Assembly (NCBI GenBank): GCA_020444325.1
Contig: JAHLLD010000008.1
Location: 124,001 to 188,000, forward strand
Length of the DNA: 64,000 nt
From: a bacterium
GTDB taxonomy: Bacteria; Bacteroidota; Ignavibacteria; SZUA-365
Direction of reading: 5' to 3'
The stretch's first letter is position 1. Each line of letters begins with the position of its first letter. A program made the position numbers and the translations under genes. Of the stretch, positions 54,401 to 62,823 are shown piece after piece. Below the pieces are notes generated by a model. It did not search any database, had not been told where the DNA came from, and worked only from the letters and a program-made list of their open reading frames with translations.

Positions 54401-54502
54401 ACCTACCTGATGAACCCGCGGACGTCACTGGCGTCAGACGTTGACAATGCGCACTATGGCCCCCCGCGTCAGGTACGTGTCGGTCTCAGACTTAATTTCT
54501 AA
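51422..54502 (+). CDS. TonB-dependent receptor with carboxypeptidase-like N-domain
   Basis: 1026-residue outer-membrane receptor, ligand unknown. AAGGAGG lies 5-11 bases before ATG 51422. Signal peptide MHKRILIAILCMLFPVAAMA; CarboxypepD_reg domain (about 22-105: 'GKVTDRETGEPLIGANVVID', 'SYIGYQQITIRD'); plug domain (about 130-220: 'LPVRGVDGIVALQAGIVAQD', 'IHVRGSRGDATGYIVDGVN', 'GGYSAEFGGANGGLIQTTTR'); barrel to the end, 'QVRVGLRLNF'. The following two genes are a T9SS cargo-like protein and a PorV-like protein, a gene order that suggests the receptor works with a secreted partner. Confidence 0.93.
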   Translation: MHKRILIAILCMLFPVAAMAQNGKIAGKVTDRETGEPLIGANVVIDGTERGSATNINGEYVILNVPIGKVTLVASYIGYQQITIRDILIKSNETSSVDFQLPSEAFKVGSVEIIAQKPLVDKNVTNSKATVTQEEIENLPVRGVDGIVALQAGIVAQDGEIHVRGSRGDATGYIVDGVNANDPVYGGRALTVINNAIKEINFQAGGYSAEFGGANGGLIQTTTRTGEQKLNFGFEAYTDSWNGIGEENFLGSYNYGTSQYVLTAGGPIWGPVKFFVAGQNSFNRTPARYRDAYTLSNAATELALRQTDAHAMLAPEEQMKAGVFDPRLGASAKKIDYTYPAGTVINNASEAYAVQGNMTVDLNPINIRVGGSYSYYTDRDGASIFEAYQTGRMARVVDGAVQYYTNPNDFSYNEDDISVVNAQRALWDQTENYSANLKLTHLLSQTTFYEVFVNYFGYFGLQMDPQFQHDLFAYGDSIDNAPYGYTLQGDGVQPERTQLFGDLFDVYGTPETGYAYQKDRYSSISGKLNFVHQIGRTHEIKVGGEATRYEVRQFDIVPFLLKTYIRSNPDASPTSQAVSSRTNYFGYDQWGRTLDDGPNGPRNPIFASAYALDKIELEDLVINLGLRWDYIDTDTEQFKDPNNVQFTDDGTLDPEGMEPTEATSTFSPRIGFSFPVTDQTVFYAQYGKFVQQSRLRDVYLGNALAADNIRGGYAIQSPVGFGLKPEQTIQYDFGFRQQIGDFLAFDLGAFYKDIRDQIQQVQIPAELGASHQAYFAWVNGDFATTSGVSLKVDLRRVERIQASVDYTYSDARGTGSAPSTAFRALWLSPTEDPYLPKYITALDFNQSHRGSINIDYRFGVDDGPSFGGVHPLERLGLNLLFQFNSGHPYTRVDENSYDNRRQPIEVLNESTTPWNFQIDARLDKTVSIAGLDVNFYVWVINLLDTKNVIDVWMQSGSASDDGYLSTVNGKQQLQTYESYGTVFSNLYRNYYYQTYLMNPRTSLASDVDNAHYGPPRQVRVGLRLNF

Positions 54503-54557
54503 GTCTTGATCGAAGTTGACCAATGATTAAACGTAGAAGTAATACAAGGAGACTGGC

Positions 54558-57500
54558 ATGAAAATGATTGGAAAGCTGTTCCTGCTGCTAACCATGCTGC
54601 TCTTTGCCACTGGCCTTCAGGCAGGTGAGCATGAAGGTGGCAAGGACAAGGGGCGGTTGCATAAAACAACGATAAACGACCAATACGATTTTATATCGAT
54701 CAACAATATCCTGATGTGGATTTCGAACAACGGATTCACATCGCATAATCCGCAATCTGGTGGCTCCGGACTCGAATGGCCGGCGGGTAGCGGCAAATAC
54801 GCCATTTACCAGGACGGTCTCGTCTGGGGCGGAAAGGTGCAGGGCACCATCCATATCGGCGGTGCCACCTACAGTGAAGGTTTGCAGGCCGGGAATATCA
54901 AGGCCGACGGCACGACCGATCCCGCAAACCCGATCCATCGCATCTTCAAGGTCCGCAAGGTCAACCGCAAGAGCTTTGGCAACTTGTCCGCCACTGAGCA
55001 GGATCGCCTGCGCAAGGACTTTGAAGAGTGGCCGACACAGTTCGGTGCTCCGTACACCGATGGCGACAATGACGGCAGCTACAGCCCGGACTTTGAAGAA
55101 TGGCTGGATGAAGACCCGAATGCAGACACTCCGTGGTTTATCGGCGACGAAGTGATCTGGTTTGTGTCCAACGACCAGGACGGTCAGCGCACCGCCGACC
55201 TTTACGGCTCCCCGCCGATCGGCGTGGAAGTGCAGACGCTGGTCTGGGGCTACAATCAGACCGGTCCGCTCGGCAACATGGTGTTCACCAAGTACATCGT
55301 GATCAATAAGGGTCCCGATCCTCTCGAAGACGCATATTTCGCACAGTGGTCGGATCCCGATCTCGGCGACGCGAATGATGATTTCGTCGGTATTGACACC
55401 ACCTTGTCGCTCGGCTATGTCTACAACGGTCTCGCGTCGGATGACACCTACGGTATTCCGCCTGCAGCGGGCTATGACTTCTTCCAGGGTCCCGTCGTTC
55501 CAGGCGAACCCGAGGATGAAGCGCATTACAACTTCGGAACGCTTCAGGGATGGAAAAATCTCGAAGTGACTTCCTTCGCATTCTACATCAATTCCGATCC
55601 CGTGTATCAGGATCCTGACCTGGGCGATCCGGCCGGTGCGCAGCAGATGTATAACTATCTGCAGTCGCGCCTCTACGACGGCGGTCCCTTCGTCGATCCC
55701 ACAACGGGCGAGGAAGTCAAGATCGCTCTCGCTGGTGATCCTGTGACCAAGCAGGGCTGGATTGACGGTATTGTGAATCCTCCCGATGATCGCCGTATGA
55801 TGATGACGACTGGACCGTTCACGCTGGATCGGACAACCGACCTCGCGAATGGAAAGCTCAACAAGCAGGAAGTTGTTGTCGCACGCATCGTGGGACGCGG
55901 TTCCGACCGCATCTCCAGTCTTCAGGTGCTGCGTTACTACGACCGTTTCGCGCAGCTCGCTTTCGACAATAACTTCGATCTCCCGAAGGCGCCTCCCGCA
56001 CCTGACGTCGCTGTTTCAGAGCAGAACGGCAAAATCCTTCTCCACTGGGGTACGCCCGCAGGTATTGCACAGACGGAGCCCTTCGACGATCGCGGTTACA
56101 AGTTCCAGGGCTACAACGTCTATCAGTTCCCGAGCCCCAGTTCGACGCTGGATGATGCCATCCGTATCGCGACCTACGATGTCATCGATAATGTCGCAAC
56201 CATTTTCGATGAGGTCATTGATCCGAAAACGGGTGCCGTCGTCGTCCTCCCGGTGCAGTTTGGTACCGATTCGGGTATTCAGCGTCTCATTGAGATTGAG
56301 GACGACGCCATCACGGATCGTCCCCTCGTGAACAACCAGCCCTATTACTTCGCTGTTACAGCGTACTCTTTCAACCCCGATGATGAGGCCACCCCCCGTC
56401 AGCTCGAATCGACACCCGACATCCTGACCGTGCGTCCGCAGACCATGGATCCGGGCTACCGTGCCGGTGCGGAGCTCAATGAGAATCTGCAGGTCATGCA
56501 TACGGAAGGACTGTCCACTGGCAAGGTCCTTGTCAAGGTCATCGATCCGGAAGAACTGACCGGTGATTCCTACGCAGTTACCTTTACCTCACAGGGGAAG
56601 GTTGAAACGGTGTATTACGACACCACCCTCATTGTTGACGACTATGGCTGGAACCTGACCAATACGAGCAAGAATACGGTGATGGTTTCCGATGCCTCGG
56701 CATTCGGCGGACTCGACACCGACTATTACGTGTTTGATGGCTTCCAGATCGGTGTCAGCGGCAGCGGACACTACGTCCAGGGCCGTGAAATTCTCGCCGT
56801 CGAGTGGGAGAACGGTCCCAGGGTATATGAAGGATACGCTGGTTATGAAATCGTTGGACAGGACTTCTTCGGCAGCAGCATAGAATCCTATGATGTGAAG
56901 AAGATTGTCGAAATCCGCTTCGACCGGAACAATACCTCGAAGGGATACTACTTCCTCCGCGGTGGCGATCCCAGCTATGGATACGTCGGGTATTTCGATT
57001 CTCCTTTCACCGTGTGGGATGTGACAGACAAGAACAACCCGCAGCAGCTCTCCTGGGCACAGGTGGAGAGCATCGACAGTCCGACACATAACAATACGTT
57101 TGACCCCGTGGTCGTGACAGATCGCGAGTATCTGTTTATTCTTGACAAACCGTATTCGGATACTCCGGACCCGGTGTACACCAACTATATCCTTACAGCT
57201 GATGCGGCCGTCATGCCCATTCTCTATGCCATGTGGCCAATTCAGACAAGCATCGCCGACGGATCACCCCAGCCCTTCACGGATGGTACCATCATGCGGT
57301 GGGTCCCCAATGTTCCGTTCGACGATACGGATGTATTCACATTCACAACTCCGAAAGCCACGTACGATAATAATCTCGCGAAGGAGGATGTTTCCGACAT
57401 CCAGGTCTTCCCGAACCCGTACCTGGGATCCAATCAGCAGGAGCTGAACAAGTATCAGCGCTTTGTGACCTTCAACCATCTGCCGCCTCGTGCCAACTTC

Positions 57501-57707
57501 CGTATCTATACGGTATCCGGTTCGCTGGTGGCCTCCTTTGAGAAAGATGACGGTTCACAGCTTGCCAACTGGGATCTTCAGAATGACAACGGTCTGCCCG
57601 TTGCCAGTGGCATGTACATCATTCATATCGAGATGCCCGACCTGAACACCGAAAAGGTGCTCAAGCTCGGCGTGGTCAGCGAGGCACAGTACCTCGACCG
57701 TATCTGA
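54558..57707 (+). CDS. Large T9SS-exported protein of unknown function
   Basis: 1049 residues. Shine-Dalgarno AAGGAG just upstream of the ATG; signal peptide 'MKMIGKLFLLLTMLLFATGL' cleaved after QA. The body has an N-terminal region rich in Asp/Gly/Asn loops ('YTDGDNDGSYSPDFEEWLDE', 'QWSDPDLGDANDDFVGIDT'), which resemble calcium-binding loops, an FN3-like segment (about 480-610: 'GKILLHWGTPAGIAQTEP', 'QPYYFAVTAYSFNPDDEATP'), and a C-terminal sorting domain 'VFPNPYLGSNQQELNKYQRF' ending in 'EKVLKLGVVSEAQYLDRI'. No enzymatic motif was recognised. It sits between the TonB receptor (55 bp) and the PorV-like gene (73 bp). Confidence 0.88.
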   Translation: MKMIGKLFLLLTMLLFATGLQAGEHEGGKDKGRLHKTTINDQYDFISINNILMWISNNGFTSHNPQSGGSGLEWPAGSGKYAIYQDGLVWGGKVQGTIHIGGATYSEGLQAGNIKADGTTDPANPIHRIFKVRKVNRKSFGNLSATEQDRLRKDFEEWPTQFGAPYTDGDNDGSYSPDFEEWLDEDPNADTPWFIGDEVIWFVSNDQDGQRTADLYGSPPIGVEVQTLVWGYNQTGPLGNMVFTKYIVINKGPDPLEDAYFAQWSDPDLGDANDDFVGIDTTLSLGYVYNGLASDDTYGIPPAAGYDFFQGPVVPGEPEDEAHYNFGTLQGWKNLEVTSFAFYINSDPVYQDPDLGDPAGAQQMYNYLQSRLYDGGPFVDPTTGEEVKIALAGDPVTKQGWIDGIVNPPDDRRMMMTTGPFTLDRTTDLANGKLNKQEVVVARIVGRGSDRISSLQVLRYYDRFAQLAFDNNFDLPKAPPAPDVAVSEQNGKILLHWGTPAGIAQTEPFDDRGYKFQGYNVYQFPSPSSTLDDAIRIATYDVIDNVATIFDEVIDPKTGAVVVLPVQFGTDSGIQRLIEIEDDAITDRPLVNNQPYYFAVTAYSFNPDDEATPRQLESTPDILTVRPQTMDPGYRAGAELNENLQVMHTEGLSTGKVLVKVIDPEELTGDSYAVTFTSQGKVETVYYDTTLIVDDYGWNLTNTSKNTVMVSDASAFGGLDTDYYVFDGFQIGVSGSGHYVQGREILAVEWENGPRVYEGYAGYEIVGQDFFGSSIESYDVKKIVEIRFDRNNTSKGYYFLRGGDPSYGYVGYFDSPFTVWDVTDKNNPQQLSWAQVESIDSPTHNNTFDPVVVTDREYLFILDKPYSDTPDPVYTNYILTADAAVMPILYAMWPIQTSIADGSPQPFTDGTIMRWVPNVPFDDTDVFTFTTPKATYDNNLAKEDVSDIQVFPNPYLGSNQQELNKYQRFVTFNHLPPRANFRIYTVSGSLVASFEKDDGSQLANWDLQNDNGLPVASGMYIIHIEMPDLNTEKVLKLGVVSEAQYLDRI

Positions 57708-57780
57708 CGGTTCCACACGCATCGACACGACGCATATGAACACTTGTTGTGAATCAGATACATCATTAAGGAGATACATC

Positions 57781-58830
57781 ATGCGTACTACGCTTTCATC
57801 TTTCCTGGCTGTGTTGCTGGTGCTGACACTTCTGAGCACCACCGCAAACGCCCAAGGAGGAGGCCGCTCCGGTACCGCTGCAGCCGAACAGCTGCTGGTT
57901 CCCGTGGGTGCCCGGGGCATCGCCCTCGGGAGTGCCTACAGCGCGGGTCTCTCGGGTCTCAACGCCATCTATTACAACCCTGCCGGTCTTGCCGCAAGCA
58001 GGAACAGTGCAGAGGCAACATTTTCCCATACGTCAGCTTTCGGTGACCTCGGTGTCGATTATGCCGCAGTGGGCGCCGAATTCAGCGGCTTCGGCTACCT
58101 GGCGTTTTCCATCAAATCCCTGTCCTTCGGCGATCTGGACATCACCGATGAACAAAACCCGGATGGGACAGGCGCGACCTGGTCACCGACTTTTGTCGCT
58201 CTCGGTGTGACATATTCCCGTGCGCTGACCGACCGCATCCGTGCCGGTGTGTCCGCCTACCTTGTCAGTGAGGACCAGTACCGCGTTTCCGCATCGAACG
58301 CTTCGTTCGATATCGGTGTCCAGTACCAGGGACTCGCGGGCATGCGCGGACTCAGTCTGGGTGTCACCCTTCGCCATCTCGGTGGAAACATGCAGTACAC
58401 CGGCGCAGGACTTACCCGCCGCGTCGATGAACTTGACGGGAAACGCGATCCGCAGCTGCTGCGCATCGAGGCTGCGGGCTTCAGTATGCCGACCTCCCTG
58501 GAACTGAGCCTCGCCTACACGCGCAGTTTTGCCGAACTCCACAACGTCACCGTTGCCGGTTCTTTCGAGAACAACAATTTCCTTCTCGACCAGTACCGCC
58601 TGGGTGTGGAATATGGATTCAAAAACTTCTTCTTCCTGCGTGGTTCCTATAACCTCGCGGGCGACGAACCGAACGATGCGTTCGACGAAGGAGCCTATGA
58701 ATATGATGCGGCCTTTGGCGCAGGCGTGAACTTCGATGCCGGCGATCTCATGATCGGCGTCGATTACGCCTATCAGAACATGAAGACGTTTGATGGCAAT
58801 CATGTCATCACGGTCAATCTCGGGTTCTGA
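57781..58830 (+). CDS. PorV/PorQ-family outer-membrane protein
   Basis: 349 residues. Signal peptide MRTTLSSFLAVLLVLTLLST, cleavage after ANAQ. The mature start 'GTAAAEQLLVPVGARGIALG' and 'GLNAIYYNPAGLAASRNSAEA' are the hallmark of the PorV/PorQ group, a FadL-like 14-strand barrel; the protein ends 'NHVITVNLGF'. PorV shuttles T9SS cargo from the translocon to the attachment complex; many FCB genomes carry several PorV-like paralogs beside individual cargo genes. Here it follows a T9SS-tailed protein, so a dedicated partner role is plausible. Confidence 0.9.
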   Translation: MRTTLSSFLAVLLVLTLLSTTANAQGGGRSGTAAAEQLLVPVGARGIALGSAYSAGLSGLNAIYYNPAGLAASRNSAEATFSHTSAFGDLGVDYAAVGAEFSGFGYLAFSIKSLSFGDLDITDEQNPDGTGATWSPTFVALGVTYSRALTDRIRAGVSAYLVSEDQYRVSASNASFDIGVQYQGLAGMRGLSLGVTLRHLGGNMQYTGAGLTRRVDELDGKRDPQLLRIEAAGFSMPTSLELSLAYTRSFAELHNVTVAGSFENNNFLLDQYRLGVEYGFKNFFFLRGSYNLAGDEPNDAFDEGAYEYDAAFGAGVNFDAGDLMIGVDYAYQNMKTFDGNHVITVNLGF

Positions 58831-58848
58831 TACCCTACAATCCTGACT

Positions 58849-58885
58849 GAGAGGCCTCGTCACGCATTGCGGGACGAGGCCTCTC
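58849..58885 (+). terminator. Strong hairpin after the PorV-like gene
   Basis: 13-bp perfect arms (58849-58861 and 58873-58885), 11-base loop. No T run follows directly, so it may act as an mRNA 3' stabiliser rather than an efficient terminator. Confidence 0.65.
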
Positions 58886-58989
58886 CCGTTACAGCGGAGC
58901 GCAGGAATCGTCTTGTTTTATGATTACGGTTTGCTAGTTTATTTTATGCCCATTGCGTGGCATTCTTCCATGAACCTGAGGAAGCTCCC

Positions 58990-60357
58990 ATGAACCGGTT
59001 TCTTGCCCTCCTGTTCCTCGTGTTGCTTGCAATGACCGCTTCAGCACAGGACGCAACAACGCTGCGAATGAACATCGATTTCGCGTCATTCAAGTACGAT
59101 GACCAGACCAGCTACGTCGAGATGTATTACTCCTTTCCCCGCAGCGCGATCCAGTATACGTTGCGAAATAATGTTTACAACGGTTCGGCGGTTGTGCATA
59201 CCATCATTCGACGGGAGGACAAGGAGGAGGATCCCGTACTGAAAAACTGGCGTGTCCCCATCAGCCTGAATGACACTACGGGACTGAAAGAAAAAACATT
59301 GATCGGTCGCGTCAACTATCTGCTTGAGCCGGGCCGTTACCGCATCACTGTAATCACACGCGATGAGGCCCAACCGCTGGAAAGCGACAGTGTTGAGGTG
59401 CGCTACGAAGTTCGCCAGTTTGGCAGTAAGAATCTGAAATTCAGCGATATCGAGCTTGCCTCGTCCATTCAGAAAGCCGAGAACGATCCTGCCAACATCT
59501 TTTACAAAAATACCCTTGAGGTCATCCCGAATCCTACTCTGCTCTACGGGAAGCCGATGCCGAATGTTATGTATTACGCGGAACTCTATAACGTGAAGCA
59601 CGACGATTTTCTGGTGAAAAGCGAGATTGTTTCTTCTTACGGGAAGACCATGGTGAGCAAAGCCCGTGAGCGACAGGGGAAGCATGCTTCACGCGTCGAA
59701 GTGGGCTCACTGAATCTCAGTACCCTCCCTTCCGGTGTCTATACATTGATTCTCTCATACGGCGACACCTCGGGTACATTCCTCGAGTCTCAGAGCAAAC
59801 CGTTTTACGTGTTCAACCCGGACATACCCATCGACACCGCCGCCATCACACAGATCGCAGACCAGATTGCGGCCGAGTTCGCGGCGATGAGTGAATCCGA
59901 ACTGGACGAGCAGTTTGCCATGGGGCTATACGTGGCGACATCAGATGAAAAAAATATCTGGTCTTCGCTCACGGGAGCGGAGCCGAAGAAGAAGTTTCTG
60001 ACCAAGTTCTGGCGGTCTCGCGACACGGATCCTGTCACACCGCAGAATGAGTTTTTCTCAGAGTACCAGCAGCGTGTGGCCATTGCGAACGAGCAGTTCC
60101 GTTCCGCATTCCGCAAAGGCTGGCGATCAGATCGCGGACGTGTCTATATCGTGTATGGTCCGCCGGATTATATCGAACGCATGTCGAGCGAAAGCGATAT
60201 GAAACCGCATGAAATATGGCGATACGATTACATCGAGGGCGGTGTTGAATTCATCTTCGTCGACAAGGGCGGTTTCAATAACTACGAGCTCGTGCATTCC
60301 ACAAAGCGCAATGAAATCAACAATCCGGACTGGGAACGCTCTGCCGGAACGTACTGA
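58990..60357 (+). CDS. GWxTD domain-containing exported protein
   Basis: 455 residues, function unknown. ATG 58990 gives the signal peptide MNRFLALLFLVLLAMTASAQ. An N-terminal beta-rich half ('ATTLRMNIDFASFKYDDQTS') is followed by the GWxTD domain (about 310-455) with 'WRSRDTDPVTPQNEFFSEY' and 'RKGWRSDRGRVYIVYGPPDY', where the name-giving motif is GWRSD, and 'HEIWRYDYIEGGVEFIFVD'. Family members occur in FCB bacteria, Gemmatimonadota and Acidobacteriota, often with cell-envelope genes; here an LpxL-like acyltransferase follows after 30 bp. Confidence 0.88.
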   Translation: MNRFLALLFLVLLAMTASAQDATTLRMNIDFASFKYDDQTSYVEMYYSFPRSAIQYTLRNNVYNGSAVVHTIIRREDKEEDPVLKNWRVPISLNDTTGLKEKTLIGRVNYLLEPGRYRITVITRDEAQPLESDSVEVRYEVRQFGSKNLKFSDIELASSIQKAENDPANIFYKNTLEVIPNPTLLYGKPMPNVMYYAELYNVKHDDFLVKSEIVSSYGKTMVSKARERQGKHASRVEVGSLNLSTLPSGVYTLILSYGDTSGTFLESQSKPFYVFNPDIPIDTAAITQIADQIAAEFAAMSESELDEQFAMGLYVATSDEKNIWSSLTGAEPKKKFLTKFWRSRDTDPVTPQNEFFSEYQQRVAIANEQFRSAFRKGWRSDRGRVYIVYGPPDYIERMSSESDMKPHEIWRYDYIEGGVEFIFVDKGGFNNYELVHSTKRNEINNPDWERSAGTY

Positions 60358-60387
60358 CGTTTCCCGGAAGAACGCCGTCGCATCGAC

Positions 60388-61338
60388 GTGAAATCGACAC
60401 TCGAGTACGTTCTTTTTGCATCGGTCGCGCGCATCCTGCAGCTTTTGCCGCTGGGTGCGGTGCGACTGTTTGCGCGTACCCTGGCCAAGACGCTGTTCTA
60501 CGTTCTTCCACTGCGGCGCGGCCTTACACTGCTGCAGCTTCGGCGTGCATTTCCTGAACATGAGGAAGCAGAGATTCGGCGCATTGCCAAAGGGAGCTAC
60601 GTCAATCTGATCACCACCATCTTTGAAATGATGTGGACGCCGCGACTGCATGAAGGCAACCTCGGGCAGGTGCTGCGCGTCCACAATCTTGACGTCGTCG
60701 AACGTGCACGCAAGCGCGGATCGGGTGTCGTCATGATGTCAGGGCATTTCGGAAACTGGGAATGGCTCTGTACCGGCGCATCCCGGCTGATGGGATTCAA
60801 TGTGACAGTCGTCGTTCACCCGATACATAATCCCGCCGTGGATGAACTCGTAGAGCGATGGCGGGAGTCGATGGGCAACCGGGTGGTGGATATGGGGCTG
60901 TCGGTCCGTGAGATTATAAGGGCGCTGCGCAATCGTGAAGTTGTCGCGATGCTCGCGGATCAGAGCGGTCCAAGCGGTTCACTGTATGTCCGCTATTTCG
61001 ACCACTTCGCGGCGACGTATGAAGGACCCGCGACGTTTGCACTGCGTACCGGATCCCCTGTGATCATGTCATTCGCCGTACGCGCCGCGGATGGAAATTA
61101 CGATGTACTGCAGGAGGAAATCCCGACGTCGGATCTGCGAGGACTCAATGACGCCAATGTCAGGGAGCTCACGCGCCGCCACGTTCGGACACTTGAGCGT
61201 ATGGTGAGAAAGCATCCCGAGCAGTGGCTCTGGCAGCACAAGCGCTGGAAACATAACCCGCGCGAGGACAGTGTGTTGGTCGAGGATCCTCCCATGGCCG
61301 AGGATGCACCCGATGTTGAGGATTCGTCCGATGCCTGA
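60388..61338 (+). CDS. LpxL/HtrB-family lipid A acyltransferase
   Basis: 316 residues; inner-membrane-associated enzyme transferring an acyl chain to lipid A or a related glycolipid. GTG start at 60388 with 'KSTLEYVLFASVARILQLLP' as membrane anchor. Catalytic HxxxxE-type motif is 'MMSGHFGNWEWLCTGASRLM' (His-N-W-E), followed by 'VTVVVHPIHNPAVDELVERW', 'EVVAMLADQSGPSGSLYVRY' and 'HPEQWLWQHKRWKH', all typical of the family. The acidic tail (last 30 residues) is unusual. It overlaps the GT9 gene by 8 bp. Confidence 0.93.
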   Translation: MKSTLEYVLFASVARILQLLPLGAVRLFARTLAKTLFYVLPLRRGLTLLQLRRAFPEHEEAEIRRIAKGSYVNLITTIFEMMWTPRLHEGNLGQVLRVHNLDVVERARKRGSGVVMMSGHFGNWEWLCTGASRLMGFNVTVVVHPIHNPAVDELVERWRESMGNRVVDMGLSVREIIRALRNREVVAMLADQSGPSGSLYVRYFDHFAATYEGPATFALRTGSPVIMSFAVRAADGNYDVLQEEIPTSDLRGLNDANVRELTRRHVRTLERMVRKHPEQWLWQHKRWKHNPREDSVLVEDPPMAEDAPDVEDSSDA

Positions 61339-62347
61339 GGCACTTGTCATACAGACGGCGTTCGCCGGTGATCTGATTCTGACCACACCCCTGATAGAGG
61401 CTGTCGCCACCTGCGCAGATGGCAATGTGGTCGATGTGCTGTGTATCCCCGGAACAGCGCCACTGCTTGAGAATAATCCCCACGTGCGTGAAATCCTGCC
61501 GTACGACAAGAAAACCGGGAGACCGGGGTTGCTGGGTATGATGCAGCAGTTATCTCGCAGGGGCTACGATCTCTGCATTTCACCGCATAGATCAATGCGC
61601 AGCGCCATGCTTGCGCGAGCTTCCCGTGCAAAACAGCGTATCAGTTTCGACCGCTCGGCAGGCGGTCCGCTTTACACGCAGCGCATTCCCTACGAGCGCA
61701 GTGCGCATGAAGTTGATCGCAATCTCTCCCTGCTTCACAGCATGGATTGTACCCTCCCTGCCATATTGCGTCCTGCACTGTATCCTGCTGATGCGCACAG
61801 GGAGGAGGTTGTGAAATTTTTCAACCCGGAGGATGCTCCGTTTCTCGTTCTGGCGCCTGGATCGGTCTGGGCGACAAAAAGGTGGACGACGGAAGGCTTT
61901 GCCTCACTTGCCGATGCCATGCGTGACCGTTATCGCATTGCGCTCATCGGCGGCAGGGGAGATGAGGCACTGTGCAGGGAAATATCAGAGACATTGCCTC
62001 CCGGGGATCAGGTGAATCTCGCCGGGAAACTCAGTTTCCTCGCCTCTGCATATCTGATCGAACAGGCAAGAATGCTCGTGAGCAACGACAGCGCTCCTGT
62101 CCATATCGCGTCGGCCATGGGAACACCGGTAGTGGAAATTTACGGGGCGACCTCACCTGCATACGGCTTCACGCCCTATGCCGTACCGCACCGAATCGTA
62201 CAGCGTGAGGACCTTCCCTGCAAGCCATGTGCGATTCACGGTGGAGATCACTGCCCGATTCAAACGTTTGTCTGTATGCGTGAACTCTCCAGCACGACGG
62301 TGCAGCAGGCCGTCGAGGACTTGCTCGCGGAAACTGCTGTGGAATGA
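61331..62347 (+). CDS. Glycosyltransferase family 9 (heptosyltransferase-like)
   Basis: 338 residues. ATG 61331 (inside the end of the acyltransferase gene) starts the conserved 'EALVIQTAFAGDLILTTPLI', which matches heptosyltransferase N-termini; upstream in-frame residues do not. C-domain: 'FLVLAPGSVWATKRWTTEGF', 'IALIGGRGDEALCREI', 'MLVSNDSAPVHIASAMGTP' (xDSAPxH motif) and 'VEIYGATSPAYGFTPY'. Coupling to an LpxL-like gene points to LPS core or lipid A-proximal assembly. Compare the second GT9 at 25119. Confidence 0.93.
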   Translation: MPEALVIQTAFAGDLILTTPLIEAVATCADGNVVDVLCIPGTAPLLENNPHVREILPYDKKTGRPGLLGMMQQLSRRGYDLCISPHRSMRSAMLARASRAKQRISFDRSAGGPLYTQRIPYERSAHEVDRNLSLLHSMDCTLPAILRPALYPADAHREEVVKFFNPEDAPFLVLAPGSVWATKRWTTEGFASLADAMRDRYRIALIGGRGDEALCREISETLPPGDQVNLAGKLSFLASAYLIEQARMLVSNDSAPVHIASAMGTPVVEIYGATSPAYGFTPYAVPHRIVQREDLPCKPCAIHGGDHCPIQTFVCMRELSSTTVQQAVEDLLAETAVE

Positions 62348-62368
62348 TCTTGCTCTCCCGATTACGAC

Positions 62369-62391
62369 AAAGGCCCCTGACGGGGCCTTTT
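62369..62391 (+). terminator. Rho-independent terminator
   Basis: AAAGGCCCC, loop TGAC, GGGGCCTTTT. Symmetric A/T flanks allow function for both converging genes (GT9 and fmdB-like). Confidence 0.9.
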
Positions 62392-62415
62392 CTGCATCTC
62401 GCATGAGAAGACAGC

Positions 62416-62751
62416 TCAGGCGCTGCCTTTCTCCGTGGAGGTTGATTTTGAGGAGGATGTCGTCGAGGAGGCACTGCCGTTGCTGTTTTTCTCAGAGGGG
62501 GCTGCCGTGGAACTCGAGGCAGTTGAACTCTCCTCCGACGATGACGAAGCTGCCGCGGAGGATGAGGATTTTTTGTAATCCGTCAGGTAGTATCCCGATC
62601 CCTTGAACAACAGTCCTGCACCGGCCCCGATCAGCCGTTGCAGCGCAGGTTTGTTGCAGGCGGGACAGATTTCAAGCACGGGGTCTTTCATCGACTGAAA
62701 TTCTTCGAAGCGGTGCCCGCATTCCTTGCATTGATAGTCATAGGTTGGCAT
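62416..62751 (-). CDS. FmdB-family zinc ribbon protein with Ser-rich tail
   Basis: 111 residues. The first 60 residues are a standard FmdB/CxxC regulatory domain: 'MPTYDYQCKECGHRFEEFQS' and 'EICPACNKPALQRLIGAGAG', with Cys8, Cys11, Cys29 and Cys32 forming the ribbon, then 'FKGSGYYLTDYKK'. The remaining 50 residues are nearly all Ser, Ala, Thr, Glu and Lys, probably disordered. Molecular role is unknown; the family was named for a putative regulator of formamidase genes. Confidence 0.9.
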   Translation of the reverse strand: MPTYDYQCKECGHRFEEFQSMKDPVLEICPACNKPALQRLIGAGAGLLFKGSGYYLTDYKKSSSSAAASSSSEESSTASSSTAAPSEKNSNGSASSTTSSSKSTSTEKGSA

Positions 62752-62823
62752 GATGTATTTCCTTGGTACTGCGTCGTGAGTAAGTATCTACTCGAAGAAC
62801 ACGATATGAATGAGATGCGTTTA

